Under the pieces are notes generated by a model. The model worked only from the letters and a program-made list of their open reading frames with translations. It was not told the origin of the DNA and ran no database searches. The position numbers and the translations under genes were made by a program. Shown in pieces: positions 16,086 to 24,577 of a DNA stretch of 64,000 nt (position 1 is its first letter; every line of letters begins with the position of its first letter). The stretch covers positions 137,843-201,842 of the forward strand of contig NZ_JALOBS010000004.1 in assembly GCF_023228165.1 (NCBI RefSeq), written 5' to 3'. This DNA comes from Methylomonas sp. (lineage in GTDB: Bacteria > Pseudomonadota > Gammaproteobacteria > Methylococcales > Methylomonadaceae).

Positions 16086-17882
16086 TTGAAAAAACAATCC
16101 TCGTCCAGTAACCCCCAATATTCCTGGCATTATATTTTTCGCATAGCCTTGCAGCATAAAAAGCATTTGGTGGTGGGGCATTTTATTGCCGTACTGGCGA
16201 CCTTGGCTAGCGTGCCGGTGCCCCTGTTAATGCCTTTGTTGGTGGATGAGGTTTTGCTGCATCATCCGGGTCTGGTATTGCATACCGTCAATCCTGTTTT
16301 ACCCCCCGAATGGCAGCAACCCGTCGTCTACATCGCCGGAGTATTGTTGGTCAGCTTGTTACTGCGCCTGTTTGCCTTGATCTTGAACATCATCCAAACC
16401 CGCCAGTTTTCCAATATCGCCAAGGATGTGATCTTCCGGATACGCAAGAGTTTGGTGCGCCAATTGCAGCATATCTCGATGTCGGAATATGAGAGTTTGG
16501 GTAGCGGTACCGTGACGGCGCATATGGTCACTGATCTGGATACATTGGATAACTTTATCGGCACCACCATCAGCAAATTACTGGTGGCCAGTTTAACGGT
16601 GCTGGGTACGGCGGTGATTTTGCTATGGATGCATTGGCAACTGGGCTTGTTCATCATTTTTTTAAATCCGGTGGTGATTTATTTCGCCAAGTCGATAGGC
16701 TCGAAAATCAAGGATTTAAAAGCCAATGAAAACAAAGCGTATAGCGTGTTTCAGCAAGCCTTGAGTGAAACCTTGGAAGCCATCAATCAAATTCGCGCCA
16801 GTAACCGCGAGGAACATTACTGTCGGCAACTGATCAACAGCGCCTTGGCGGTAAAAAACCATTCGACCGTGTTTGCCTGGAAAAGCGATGCAGCAATCCG
16901 TTTGAGCTTTCTGACTTTTTTGTTCGGTTTCGATATTTTTCGCGCCACCGCCATGTTGATGGTGTTGTATTCGAATCTCAGTATCGGGCAAATGTTGGCG
17001 GTGTTCGGATATTTATGGTTCATGATGGCACCGGTACAGGAAATTCTGGGGATACAACAGGCGTTTTATGCCGCCAAGGCGGCGCTTGCCAGAATCAACC
17101 AACTGACATTGCTGCAACGGGAACCGGACTATCCGCATGAGGAAAATCCGTTTGTAACTAAAAAAACCGTCTCGGTTGCCGTGAGAAATTTGCATTTTAG
17201 TTATAAGGACGAACCGGTACTGAACGGCATCAACCTGAATATAAAAGCCGGCGAAAAAATCGCCTTGGTTGGCGCCAGCGGCGGCGGGAAATCCACTCTT
17301 GCGCAAACCTTGATCGGATTGTATCCGCCCAATAAAGGCATGATTTATTTCGATGACGTGCCGATAACCCGGATCGGTTTGGATGTAGTGCGCGAACATG
17401 TCGCCACGGTGCTTCAGCATCCGGCCTTGTTGAATGACAGCATACGCGCCAATCTGACCTTGGGACGCGAAATTGACGACAGCGAACTCTGGTATGCACT
17501 GGAGTTGGCGCAATTGAAAACAACCGTGGCCGAGCTGGAAAAAGGCTTGGATACATTGGTCGGGCGGCAGGGGATGCGTTTATCCGGCGGCCAAAGGCAG
17601 CGTATGGCGATTGCGCGTATGATAGTCAGCAAGCCTTCTGTCGTGATACTGGATGAAGCAACCTCAGCCTTGGATAGCGAAACCGAGTACAAATTACATC
17701 AGGCTTTGAGCGATTTTTTAAACGGCAGAACCACGATTATCATTGCCCACCGCCTTAGCGCGGTCAAACAAGCCGAGCATGTCTACGTGTTCGAAGAAGG
17801 ACAAATCTGCGAGCAAGGGCGGCACGAGGCCCTGATTCAGCAAAACGGCTTGTATGCAAAACTTTACGGTGAATATCAATAA
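16086..17882 (+). CDS. ABC exporter, fused permease/ATPase
   Basis: A 598-aa half-transporter of the ABCB/MsbA-like exporter type. The first 320 residues hold about six membrane helices; the nucleotide-binding domain has Walker A GASGGGKST, the signature LSGGQRQRMAIAR, Walker B VVILDEATSALD and the H-loop in IIIAHRLSAV. It would work as a homodimer in the inner membrane, moving lipid, peptide or drug outward; the substrate is not visible. The frame opens with a TTG codon (16086) and has no good Shine-Dalgarno sequence, so expression may be low or the start slightly different. Its stop overlaps the next start in TAATG, pointing to co-translation with the PHP gene. Confidence 0.9.
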   Translation: MKKQSSSSNPQYSWHYIFRIALQHKKHLVVGHFIAVLATLASVPVPLLMPLLVDEVLLHHPGLVLHTVNPVLPPEWQQPVVYIAGVLLVSLLLRLFALILNIIQTRQFSNIAKDVIFRIRKSLVRQLQHISMSEYESLGSGTVTAHMVTDLDTLDNFIGTTISKLLVASLTVLGTAVILLWMHWQLGLFIIFLNPVVIYFAKSIGSKIKDLKANENKAYSVFQQALSETLEAINQIRASNREEHYCRQLINSALAVKNHSTVFAWKSDAAIRLSFLTFLFGFDIFRATAMLMVLYSNLSIGQMLAVFGYLWFMMAPVQEILGIQQAFYAAKAALARINQLTLLQREPDYPHEENPFVTKKTVSVAVRNLHFSYKDEPVLNGINLNIKAGEKIALVGASGGGKSTLAQTLIGLYPPNKGMIYFDDVPITRIGLDVVREHVATVLQHPALLNDSIRANLTLGREIDDSELWYALELAQLKTTVAELEKGLDTLVGRQGMRLSGGQRQRMAIARMIVSKPSVVILDEATSALDSETEYKLHQALSDFLNGRTTIIIAHRLSAVKQAEHVYVFEEGQICEQGRHEALIQQNGLYAKLYGEYQ

Positions 17883-18745
17883 TGCAGGACAAGTACGATT
17901 TACATTGTCACTCCACGGCGTCGGACGGCGCTTTAGCACCAGCCGAAGTGGTGCGGCGCGCGCATCAACAGGGGGTGACGGCACTAGCCTTAACCGACCA
18001 CGACACCACGGCCGGCTTACAGGAAGCCGCGCAAGCGGCCGAAGATTGCGGCATACGCTTGATACCGGGCATCGAATTGTCCGCCATTTATGCCAACCAA
18101 TGCCTGCACATTATCGGTCTGAATATCGATGCCGAACAGCCGATACTCACCGAAGGATTAATCAAGCAACAAGCCTTGCGTCAGCAGCGGGCGTTGAAGA
18201 TGGCCGAAAAACTGCAAAAAAAAGGCATTGCCGGGGCCTATGAAGCAGTCGTTCAGGCGGCGGGCAATGGCGAAATTACCCGCTCACATTTTGCCGATTT
18301 TCTGGTCGCGCATGGGCACGTCGACAACCAGCAGGACGCATTTGACCGCTACCTTAGCAAAGGCAAGCCGGCTTTCGTCGCCACGCAATGGGCCAGTCTT
18401 GAAGATGTAGTCGGCTGGATTCGTTCGGCGGGCGGTATTGCGGTGTTGGCGCATCCCTTGCGCTATAAATTGAGTTTTAAATGGATGAATAAGGCGCTTG
18501 CCGCCTTTAAGCTGGCCGGTGGGCAGGGGGTGGAAGTGGTCACGGGGCGGGCGTCGTTGGACGACATCAGGTTGAGTGTGCAGTTACTCCGTAACCACCA
18601 GTTGCTGGCCTCGGTCGGTTCTGATTTCCATACGCCGGAGAATCAGTGGGTGGAATTGGGCCGGCTGGCGCCCTTGCCAGCCGAGGCGGAACCGGTCTGG
18701 TCATTATTTTCACCCCGGCAACCGCCGGCTGCTGAAATTCATTAA
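17882..18745 (+). CDS. rnm: PHP-domain phosphoesterase, RNase AM type
   Basis: A 287-aa metal-dependent phosphoesterase of the PHP superfamily, the YciV/TrpH/RNase AM type. Members act as 3',5'-nucleoside bisphosphate phosphatases or as 5'-3' exoribonucleases trimming 5S, 16S and 23S rRNA. The metal-binding motifs are clear: DLHCHSTASDG near the N-terminus, ALTDHDTTAG, PGIELSA, VLAHPLRY and GSDFHTP near the C-terminus. Length equals E. coli YciV. The start overlaps the stop of the ABC exporter. It converges with the sigma-54 regulator, and the two stop codons overlap by four bases. Confidence 0.88.
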   Translation: MQDKYDLHCHSTASDGALAPAEVVRRAHQQGVTALALTDHDTTAGLQEAAQAAEDCGIRLIPGIELSAIYANQCLHIIGLNIDAEQPILTEGLIKQQALRQQRALKMAEKLQKKGIAGAYEAVVQAAGNGEITRSHFADFLVAHGHVDNQQDAFDRYLSKGKPAFVATQWASLEDVVGWIRSAGGIAVLAHPLRYKLSFKWMNKALAAFKLAGGQGVEVVTGRASLDDIRLSVQLLRNHQLLASVGSDFHTPENQWVELGRLAPLPAEAEPVWSLFSPRQPPAAEIH

Positions 18746-20097
18746 AGACCGTATTTTTTGCGTTTACGCCAAAAAGTGGCCCGGCTCATGCCGAGCAGTT
18801 CGGCGGCAGTTTCCAGGTGTCCGTCGGCGGTTTGCATGGCTTCTCGGATCAGATCGGCTTCATTGGCGCGCCGGTTGCTGTTGATTAACGAGGGGTTTGT
18901 ACTCTGCGCGGCGGTGGCTTCCCGAAATTCCGGCGGCAAGTCGTCCAAAGTGATTTCATTGTCCCTGCCCACGGCGAACGCGTATTCGACTACGTTTTTT
19001 AATTCTCTGACGTTACCCGGCCAGCGGTAATCCAGCAGGCGGCGCATGGCTTCCGGGGCAATGCTGTCGACATGGCGCGGACCGTGCAGATTGTGCTGTT
19101 GTATGCATTGCCATAATAGTAAGTTCACATCCTGCCGCCTTTCGCGCAACGGCGGTAAAAACACCGGTACCACCCGCAGCCGGTACATCAAGTCTTCTCG
19201 AAACCGTCCGGCTTTCACTTCTTCGCGCAACGAGCGGTGTGTGGCGGCAATGATGCGCACATCGACACTAATAGCAGCGTCGGCGCCCACCGGAATAAAG
19301 CTTTGCTCCTGCAAAACCCGCAGCAACTTGGCTTGCAGTTCCAGCGGCAGTTCCGCTACTTCATCTAAAAATAAGGTACCACCATGCGCGCGCTGAAACA
19401 GGCCAGCATGATTACGCATCGCACCGGTAAAAGCGCCTTTTACATGGCCGAAAAGCTCGCTTTCCAGCAGGCTGGGTGTCAGCGCCGCGCAGTTGATGGC
19501 CAGAAACGGTTTATTGCTGCGGCTGCTTTCCTGATGTAAGGCTTGTGCCACTAATTCCTTCCCGGTACCGGATTCACCGCGAATCAAGACGGTCGCTTCG
19601 GTTTCGGCCACATTGCGGATGATTTTTACAGCTTCCTGCATGGCGGGGTCGCGGGACAAAATGCCGTGAAAACTGTCGCTATCGGTTAACGATTTGGCGC
19701 TGGGCGCCGTTGCCGCCTGCGGCTGCAAAAACTCCAATGCGCCGGCGAACCGACCGTCGGCGGCGAAAAAAGCCCGCGCAGTGCGATAACAGCTAAGGGT
19801 GTTGCCGTCTGGGCGGCGTAGCTTCACCAATTGGTCTTTAATGACTCCATGTTCGGCCAGGCCGCAAGGGTCGCGAGCTTCGTCGCAATTCAGGGCTTTG
19901 GTGCAGACTTTGCCGATTACCGCCTCGGCCGCTAAGCCGAACAACTTTTCCGCCCCCTTACTCCAGAACAGAATTTTACCGTCGGCATCCACGGCAAACA
20001 CCGCACCGGCATCTACTAAGTCGGTGAGGATGGTAATCACCTGGTCGGGACCGATCTGGCTTAGCCATCGGTTAAAAAATGGCGAGGATTGGCTCAT
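18742..20097 (-). CDS. sigma-54-dependent transcriptional activator (PAS-AAA-Fis)
   Basis: A 451-aa enhancer-binding protein. Residues about 15-130 are a PAS-type sensor domain containing cysteines (in VCTKALNCDEARDPC). The AAA+ domain (about 145-385) has Walker A GESGTGKE, the GAFTGA loop that contacts sigma-54 and Walker B GGTLFLDE. The C-terminus is a Fis-type helix-turn-helix (ETAAELLGMSRATFWRKRKK). There is no receiver domain, so the signal is sensed directly or through the PAS cysteines. The divergent DUF1264 gene has a -24/-12 promoter and TGTTTCA sites between the genes, so it is the likely target (inference). Confidence 0.93.
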   Translation of the reverse strand: MSQSSPFFNRWLSQIGPDQVITILTDLVDAGAVFAVDADGKILFWSKGAEKLFGLAAEAVIGKVCTKALNCDEARDPCGLAEHGVIKDQLVKLRRPDGNTLSCYRTARAFFAADGRFAGALEFLQPQAATAPSAKSLTDSDSFHGILSRDPAMQEAVKIIRNVAETEATVLIRGESGTGKELVAQALHQESSRSNKPFLAINCAALTPSLLESELFGHVKGAFTGAMRNHAGLFQRAHGGTLFLDEVAELPLELQAKLLRVLQEQSFIPVGADAAISVDVRIIAATHRSLREEVKAGRFREDLMYRLRVVPVFLPPLRERRQDVNLLLWQCIQQHNLHGPRHVDSIAPEAMRRLLDYRWPGNVRELKNVVEYAFAVGRDNEITLDDLPPEFREATAAQSTNPSLINSNRRANEADLIREAMQTADGHLETAAELLGMSRATFWRKRKKYGL

Positions 20098-20111
20098 GGC
20101 GGTAGTCGGAT

Positions 20112-20210
20112 TGTTTCATGATGTTGCAACTTTAGCATATTTGCTAGGTTGCTTCGCGATATGTATCACTGAATGTTTCATTTGATACTGCCTGTAAATG
20201 TATTGAAACA
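20112..20210. promoter_or_regulatory. candidate upstream activator sites (TGTTTCA/TGAAACA)
   Basis: TGTTTCA appears at 20112-20118 and 20174-20180, and the inverted TGAAACA at 20204-20210. The last two form an inverted repeat (AATGTTTCA facing TGAAACATT). They lie between the sigma-54 activator's start and the -24/-12 promoter, 75-175 bases upstream of it. That is the usual range for enhancer-binding protein sites. Confidence 0.5.
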
Positions 20211-20285
20211 TTTATCATTCGGCAAAAATAGCACTCAGGCTATATATTCTTTTAAAAACAGTGGTTTGGAGTTATTTATTATAGT

Positions 20286-20300
20286 TGGCACGCTTATGGC
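20286..20300 (+). promoter_or_regulatory. sigma-54 (-24/-12) promoter
   Basis: TGGCACGCTTATGGC against the consensus TGGCACG-N4-TTGC: the -24 element is perfect and the -12 element differs at one base, with the correct spacing. It lies about 80 bases upstream of the DUF1264 gene start and faces it. Confidence 0.7.
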
Positions 20301-20378
20301 TTTAGTTGAATTGTAGTGATTTATTCAGTGCACTGGTTTTTAAACCCGATTTTTTGGGTCCATTTCAAGAGGATAATA

Positions 20379-20984
20379 ATGAAAATAACATTTTTAATCG
20401 CAGGCACTTTAATGGCGTTAGCAGCCGGCGCGAGCACCGCAGCCCCGGCAACCGCTGAAATAGAACACGGCCATGCGGCAACCGCGGCGGCGGGGCAAGT
20501 AAAACTTTATAACGAAACGCTAAACCCCCGGCAAATCGAACATCCCAATCATTTGGGTTTTAATGACTTGCACATTCAAGCCATCAGACATTTAGTGCCG
20601 GATACTCACAGCGTGCGCGACCCCAAGTTGCAAACTGTCGTTCATCATCATTGTAAAGCGTACGAGGACGAGACTATGGTGTGCCTGATGTTTCATTCCG
20701 GCATGAAAGATCAGGACAAGCCGATCGGTTTCGAATACATCATTACGACAGCGCAGTTCAATAGCTTGCCGGAGGCGGAGAAAAAATACTGGCATTATCA
20801 TAAAACCGAGGTGCCGAGGGCGCACGCAACATTCCCCGATTTGACCCGGGCAGAAGCCGCTAAAATTTTACCCGCAGTGAATGAAACTTATGGGAAAGTA
20901 ATTTACTTTCAACAGCCTGAAGATAAATTCCCGTTAGGCGAACCGTATGTAGTCATCGTGCAGGATATGCCGGAACAAGATTAA
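20379..20984 (+). CDS. DUF1264 (OBAP-like) exported protein
   Basis: A 201-aa protein starting at the ATG at 20379, preceded by AAGAGGATA; the longer frame from 20316 lacks a ribosome site and has no signal peptide. Residues 1-24 are a signal peptide ending near STAAPA. The rest matches DUF1264, the family of plant oil-body-associated proteins and bacterial homologues: LGFNDLHIQAIRH, VVHHHCKAY, MVCLMFHSG, YWHYHKTEVP. It is rich in His, so metal or haem binding is possible, but no function is established for bacterial members. Probably driven by the sigma-54 promoter at 20286 under the divergent activator. A hairpin terminator follows. Confidence 0.85.
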   Translation: MKITFLIAGTLMALAAGASTAAPATAEIEHGHAATAAAGQVKLYNETLNPRQIEHPNHLGFNDLHIQAIRHLVPDTHSVRDPKLQTVVHHHCKAYEDETMVCLMFHSGMKDQDKPIGFEYIITTAQFNSLPEAEKKYWHYHKTEVPRAHATFPDLTRAEAAKILPAVNETYGKVIYFQQPEDKFPLGEPYVVIVQDMPEQD

Positions 20985-21028
20985 ATTTCGTCCCCCTGAT
21001 GTGCGTATCAGTCATGCGTGCATCGTTA

Positions 21029-21061
21029 GCCGGAAGTGCCTAAGTGCTTCCGGCGCTTTTT
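21029..21061 (+). terminator. rho-independent terminator after DUF1264 gene
   Basis: The stem GCCGGAAG (21029-21036) pairs with CTTCCGGC (21047-21054), with a 10-base loop and a T run at 21057-21061. It ends only one base before the GGAG ribosome-binding site of the downstream peroxidase gene. It could act as a terminator or an attenuator for read-through. Confidence 0.7.
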
Positions 21062-21070
21062 GGAGTGATT

Positions 21071-22123
21071 ATGCGTTTTGTGCTGTTTCTGTTGGTTTTG
21101 GTGATTTCCGCTACAGCAATGGCTGATTCGTTATTGGGTTTGCCCGTGCTCAGCATTCCTGATGATAATCCACAAACTGAAGCCAAAATAGCCTTGGGCC
21201 GGCAATTGTTTAACGATAAACGCTTGAGTGCCGATGGCGCCATCAGTTGCGCTAGTTGCCATCAGGCCGATAAGGCATTCAGCGATGGTCTGCCGCTGGC
21301 AAAAGGTATTAACGGCCAACTTGGCACCCGCAACACCCCCGCCGTGCAGAATGCAGCATATTATCAAAGCCAATTTTTGGATGGACGGGCCGCAAGTCTG
21401 GAACAGCAGGCTTTGGGGCCGCTGCTTAATCCCATTGAGCATGGGCTTAAAGACCCGCAAGCGATTATCGACATCCTGCAAAATGAACCGGACTATAGCG
21501 CGGCTTTTTCCAGGGTGTTTGCTATCCAGTCAGGCGAATTAACCGTTATGCATGTCCAAAAAGCTATCGCCAGTTTCGAGCGCACGTTAATAAGCGGCAA
21601 TTCGGCATTCGACCGCTATCACTTCGCCATGGAACAGACCGCCATTTCTGCCGGCGCCGTGCGCGGTTCGCGTATCTTTAGACGCAAAGGTAATTGCCTT
21701 ACCTGTCACGAGATATCGATGAAAACGGCGCTATTTACCGATAACAGATTTTATAACATCGGTGTCGGCATGCGGAACATAAAGCCGGTCATTGAGGCTT
21801 GGAAGCAGGCCGTTAGGCAGCATCAACCGCCCGATACATCAAGTTGGTCGGATGCGCAGCGCGCGGAACTGGGCCGATATTCAGTCACCGGTCGGCTCGA
21901 AGACATCGGTAAATTCAAAACCCCAATACTGCGCAATGTAGCTCTCACCGCGCCCTACATGCACGACGGCAGCCTGCAAACCCTCGAACAGGTAATCGAT
22001 CATTATGACAAGGGCGGGGAGGGCAATGAATTTGTAGATGCAAAGATATTTCCGCTGCATTTGACCGAACAGGAAAAGTCGGATTTAGTCGAGTTTTTAA
22101 AATCGCTGACCAGTCTGGATTGA
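21071..22123 (+). CDS. di-haem cytochrome c peroxidase
   Basis: A 350-aa periplasmic protein of the bacterial CcpA/MauG family that reduces hydrogen peroxide with two c-type haems. A signal peptide spans about residues 1-19 (ending ATAMA). The two haem sites are CASCH (about residue 67) and CLTCH (about 209). The C-terminal PYMHDGSLQTLEQVIDHYDKGG block is typical. I start at the ATG at 21071, behind GGAGTG, because the upstream start at 21044 lies inside the terminator hairpin and would spoil the signal peptide. A 22-codon remnant of a similar gene end lies at 23700. Confidence 0.93.
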   Translation: MRFVLFLLVLVISATAMADSLLGLPVLSIPDDNPQTEAKIALGRQLFNDKRLSADGAISCASCHQADKAFSDGLPLAKGINGQLGTRNTPAVQNAAYYQSQFLDGRAASLEQQALGPLLNPIEHGLKDPQAIIDILQNEPDYSAAFSRVFAIQSGELTVMHVQKAIASFERTLISGNSAFDRYHFAMEQTAISAGAVRGSRIFRRKGNCLTCHEISMKTALFTDNRFYNIGVGMRNIKPVIEAWKQAVRQHQPPDTSSWSDAQRAELGRYSVTGRLEDIGKFKTPILRNVALTAPYMHDGSLQTLEQVIDHYDKGGEGNEFVDAKIFPLHLTEQEKSDLVEFLKSLTSLD

Positions 22124-22285
22124 ACGATTTGTATGTTGGAGCCGATCGCAGGGTCAAACGATGCTATATAACGAACTGTTTAATTAACCCCCCATAACTG
22201 CGTTCGTTATCCAGCGAATAGTGATTTGGCCGCATCGCGCGGCGCTCAGCAGGGGAGGCGGTTCTGGGATTGATGCGACTAATTT

Positions 22286-22319
22286 ACCGGCTATAGTGAA
22301 TTGCAATTTACCCATACGC
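22286..22319. repeat. 34-bp repeat, left copy flanking eCIS island
   Basis: A 34-base element starting ACCGGCTATAGTGA and containing TTGCAATTTACC. It matches 31 of 34 bases at 54128-54161, in the same orientation, on the far side of the eCIS operon. It may be an island-flanking duplication or one of many dispersed copies. The rest of 22124-22357 has no gene I can support. Confidence 0.6.
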
Positions 22320-22357
22320 AGGCAGATTTGCCTAATAAGCAATAGTTGGATGCCTAG

Positions 22358-22543
22358 ATGAATGGGTATCTGATATGCACAGGGCAGTTCGGATATCCGC
22401 AACCCGAAGAGACTTATCTTGAGGAGACATATGATCTGATTGCCGGATGCCCGACTTGCGAGATTGGAAAGGTATTGAAGAACGCATTTCGTTTCCGGTC
22501 TGAACAGAAAGGAAAGCCCGGCCCCAAAATTCCCCTCAGGTAA
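22358..22543 (+). pseudogene. truncated hypothetical protein, N-terminal fragment
   Basis: A 61-codon frame beginning MNGYLICTGQFGYPQPEE, then GCPTCEIG, then FRFRSEQK. The CPTC pair looks like one zinc-knuckle half. Larger hypothetical proteins with a similar start are, as I recall, several hundred residues long, which would make this a broken 5' end. The stop at 22541 ends it after PKIPLR. No ribosome site is clear. Identification is from memory only. Confidence 0.35.
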
Positions 22544-22691
22544 ATCGCTAACGATATTGATTTAGCAGTTGAAGAAATCCCTTGAACTCCAAGCCTAACG
22601 GGTCTCAGAGGGAAGGTCCTCGCTATTACGCGCCCTTTGGTTTTGCGTTAAACACATGCCATAATTAATTCAATAATAGGAGGGAAAAGTC

Positions 22692-22940
22692 ATGATCACT
22701 ATTTCACAATTAACTGAGTTGCTAGGATGGGCGTCGGTAATCAATATTGGTTATCTTTTTTTGGCGACCTTAATTCTTCTGTTTATGAGAGGTGCAGTAG
22801 CATCTATTCACGGCAAAATATTTGATATGGACGAAAAGGAATTAAGTTCTAAATATTTTGATTTTTTGAGTAATTATAAAGTTATGACATTGGTTTTTAC
22901 GGTCGCACCATACATTGCTTTAAAAATTATGGGTCAGTAA
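22692..22940 (+). CDS. DUF6868-like small membrane protein (82 aa)
   Basis: An 82-aa protein with two likely membrane helices (about residues 15-35 and 62-78) and a charged central part (FDMDEKELSSKYFDF). A strong AGGAGGG precedes the ATG. It resembles conserved small membrane proteins grouped as DUF6868; no function is known. It is AT-rich relative to its surroundings. It lies alone between the gene fragment at 22358 and the ART-like ORF. Confidence 0.7.
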   Translation: MITISQLTELLGWASVINIGYLFLATLILLFMRGAVASIHGKIFDMDEKELSSKYFDFLSNYKVMTLVFTVAPYIALKIMGQ

Positions 22941-23129
22941 ATGGTTAACAAAGCTGTCGTAGGGACAATTTTCACCCGGCCCGGTTTTGAGGTAGAGCCT
23001 ATCTGCCCCCCTCTTGTTTATACGCAGCTATTGCCCTCTTGCACTTATTAGGTGCGTGTACCAAACTCAGTAGCCACTGAATATGTTTGGAATGCTTTTC
23101 AACTTGCCATCCGTCTACCGGAGTAACTC

Positions 23130-23579
23130 ATGACCGACGAAGAAATCAATAATCTGCGCAACCTGTTTATGACCATTGTCCCGGTGCAGTTTCAAACCCT
23201 GTATTCCGGAACGAATAATGAGGACTTTGCCGTGCAGATCATTCAGAAGTACGGGTGGCATAGTGAACAGGCATTCCGCGCTTTATATTGCCAGCAAGCA
23301 TTGGGAGGAACGGCTGTCTACGGTCCCGGCATCTATTTGACGAACAAGCTTAGCGAGGCACAGTCGTACGGCTCGAATATCATGGAGTTTCAGTTCAATA
23401 AGAGTGCTGACTATTTGGATTTGTCTGACGCATCCATTAGTAAGGCGGTGGTTAAAACATTCGGTGGTGGCAAGCAAAAGATTCTCGCTGAGCCAAAAGT
23501 CAATGCATTGATACGGGTGACATCGGACTATTTCGTGCTGCGTACTCCGGTATTGGTATCCGTAAGTTTACGCGGTTGA
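23130..23579 (+). CDS. putative ADP-ribosyltransferase-fold protein
   Basis: A 149-aa protein with a pattern reminiscent of PARP/ART folds: TLYSGT at about residue 29-34, where PARPs have LxHGS/T, then VYGPGIYLTNKLSEAQSYG at about 64-82, matching the PARP YGxGIYF-A-YC block, then a beta strand ending LVSVSL. The canonical His of LxHGT is Ser here, so activity on NAD is uncertain. No signal peptide or membrane segment. It lies 400 bases upstream of the eCIS operon in the same orientation, and could be a cargo protein or a separate toxin. No evident immunity gene follows. Assignment rests on motif similarity by eye. Confidence 0.45.
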   Translation: MTDEEINNLRNLFMTIVPVQFQTLYSGTNNEDFAVQIIQKYGWHSEQAFRALYCQQALGGTAVYGPGIYLTNKLSEAQSYGSNIMEFQFNKSADYLDLSDASISKAVVKTFGGGKQKILAEPKVNALIRVTSDYFVLRTPVLVSVSLRG

Positions 23580-23699
23580 GGTGCTGTTGAAAACGCCGAG
23601 CACACTGGTCAGACACGAGCAAATAGCAAGAGTCGGCTCGCGCAGGGCGCAATACCGTTTCGCTTAATAGATGCCCAGCGGATTACAGCGTACGGTCTT

Positions 23700-23765
23700 G
23701 AACAGGAAAAATCGGATTTGGTCGGGCTTTTAAAAATCGCCGAACAGTGTGAAATAAACCATTAG
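23700..23765 (+). pseudogene. remnant of a cytochrome c peroxidase 3' end
   Basis: These 22 codons, ending in TAG, read EQEKSDLVGLLKIAEQ and match the last residues of the peroxidase at 22067-22114 (EQEKSDLVEFLKSLTS). Identity is high at the DNA level too. The rest of such a gene is absent. It suggests a past duplication or an insertion that separated fragments. Confidence 0.55.
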
Positions 23766-23980
23766 CCGTCAAAAAATATGCCAGAAATCTATAGAAGCTA
23801 CTAATACGTAGGCTTAGCGGGCCCTATATTCAGTGACAAAGCACTTTTACTTTTTTCATGAAATCTTAATGTTTTGTCAACCTTGCAAATTTAAAACCAT
23901 GAGCTAGATTTGAATAAATAAAAAAGAGCGTTCACTAATTTTGCGGGATTTTCCTGAAATGTAAAACGCCGGCAGGGGGG
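23766..23980 (+). promoter_or_regulatory. eCIS operon upstream region
   Basis: An AT-rich non-coding stretch in front of the operon. One possible sigma-70 promoter is TTGCAA (23883) with TAGATT (23905) at 16-base spacing; the match is moderate. GGCAGGGGGG directly precedes the ATGATG start codons of the first eCIS gene. No clear operator or sigma-54 element is seen. Confidence 0.3.
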
Positions 23981-24577
23981 ATGATGGCAAATTACACGGC
24001 TGTATCTGGAGTGCTTGAGGCATTAAAAGCCTATCTTGAGCAATTCAAGGATATGCTTGATACCGTGTCCGTCAGTGTCGAAATCCTTAGTAGTGAAACC
24101 CTAAAAGCCGGTCCTGTCGACGCCACGCACAAGGTCGGCATCTATTTACACCGCATTTCCATAGACCCTTTCGGCAGAAACCGCCACCTTCCTCCAAAGC
24201 CCGGCATAGGCAATCAGCCCAGAAAAGAAGTACCGCTCAATCTGCATATCCTGCTGATAGGCTGGAGTAAAACCACGTTCGAGCAGGTGGTGCTGGCCTG
24301 GGCCATGCAGGTGTTGGGTTCCGGTACCGAACTGGATGTGGCGGACGTGGAAGATCATATCACCGATAACAAACGTAATTGGCTGGACCAGGACCGGGTG
24401 CAAATCCTGCCGGAAGACATGTCCAGCGAAGATTTCATGCGCATGTGGGACAGCCTGCCGCACGACTACATCCTGTCGGCGCCCTACATCATCAAAACCC
24501 TGCGTCTTGAGCCGGTGCGGGAAGAGGGCGGCGAGCCGGTGCAAAGCATCGTATTACCGGTCGGGGAGCTGCAATGA
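23981..24577 (+). CDS. eCIS tail terminator, DUF4255 (Afp16/Pvc16-like)
   Basis: A 198-aa protein with the DUF4255 pattern: an N-terminal helical opening, then GIYLHRISIDPFGRN, PLNLHILLIGWS and the YILSAPYIIKTLRLEP block. In Afp and PVC particles the family (Afp16/Pvc16) caps the tube and sheath distal to the baseplate and sets the length. Here it opens the operon, whereas in Afp it is last. Two in-frame ATG codons (23981 and 23984) are equally possible behind GGCAGGGGGG. It overlaps the next gene by four bases (ATGA). Confidence 0.85.
   Translation: MMANYTAVSGVLEALKAYLEQFKDMLDTVSVSVEILSSETLKAGPVDATHKVGIYLHRISIDPFGRNRHLPPKPGIGNQPRKEVPLNLHILLIGWSKTTFEQVVLAWAMQVLGSGTELDVADVEDHITDNKRNWLDQDRVQILPEDMSSEDFMRMWDSLPHDYILSAPYIIKTLRLEPVREEGGEPVQSIVLPVGELQ

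Noticed and set aside
22595..22656. An attC-like pair GCCTAAC / GTTAAAC upstream of the DUF6868 gene
   Set aside because: The arms pair poorly, and no matching R'' (GTTTAAC) plus R' is found after that gene, so the reciprocity seen at 31-3383 is missing.
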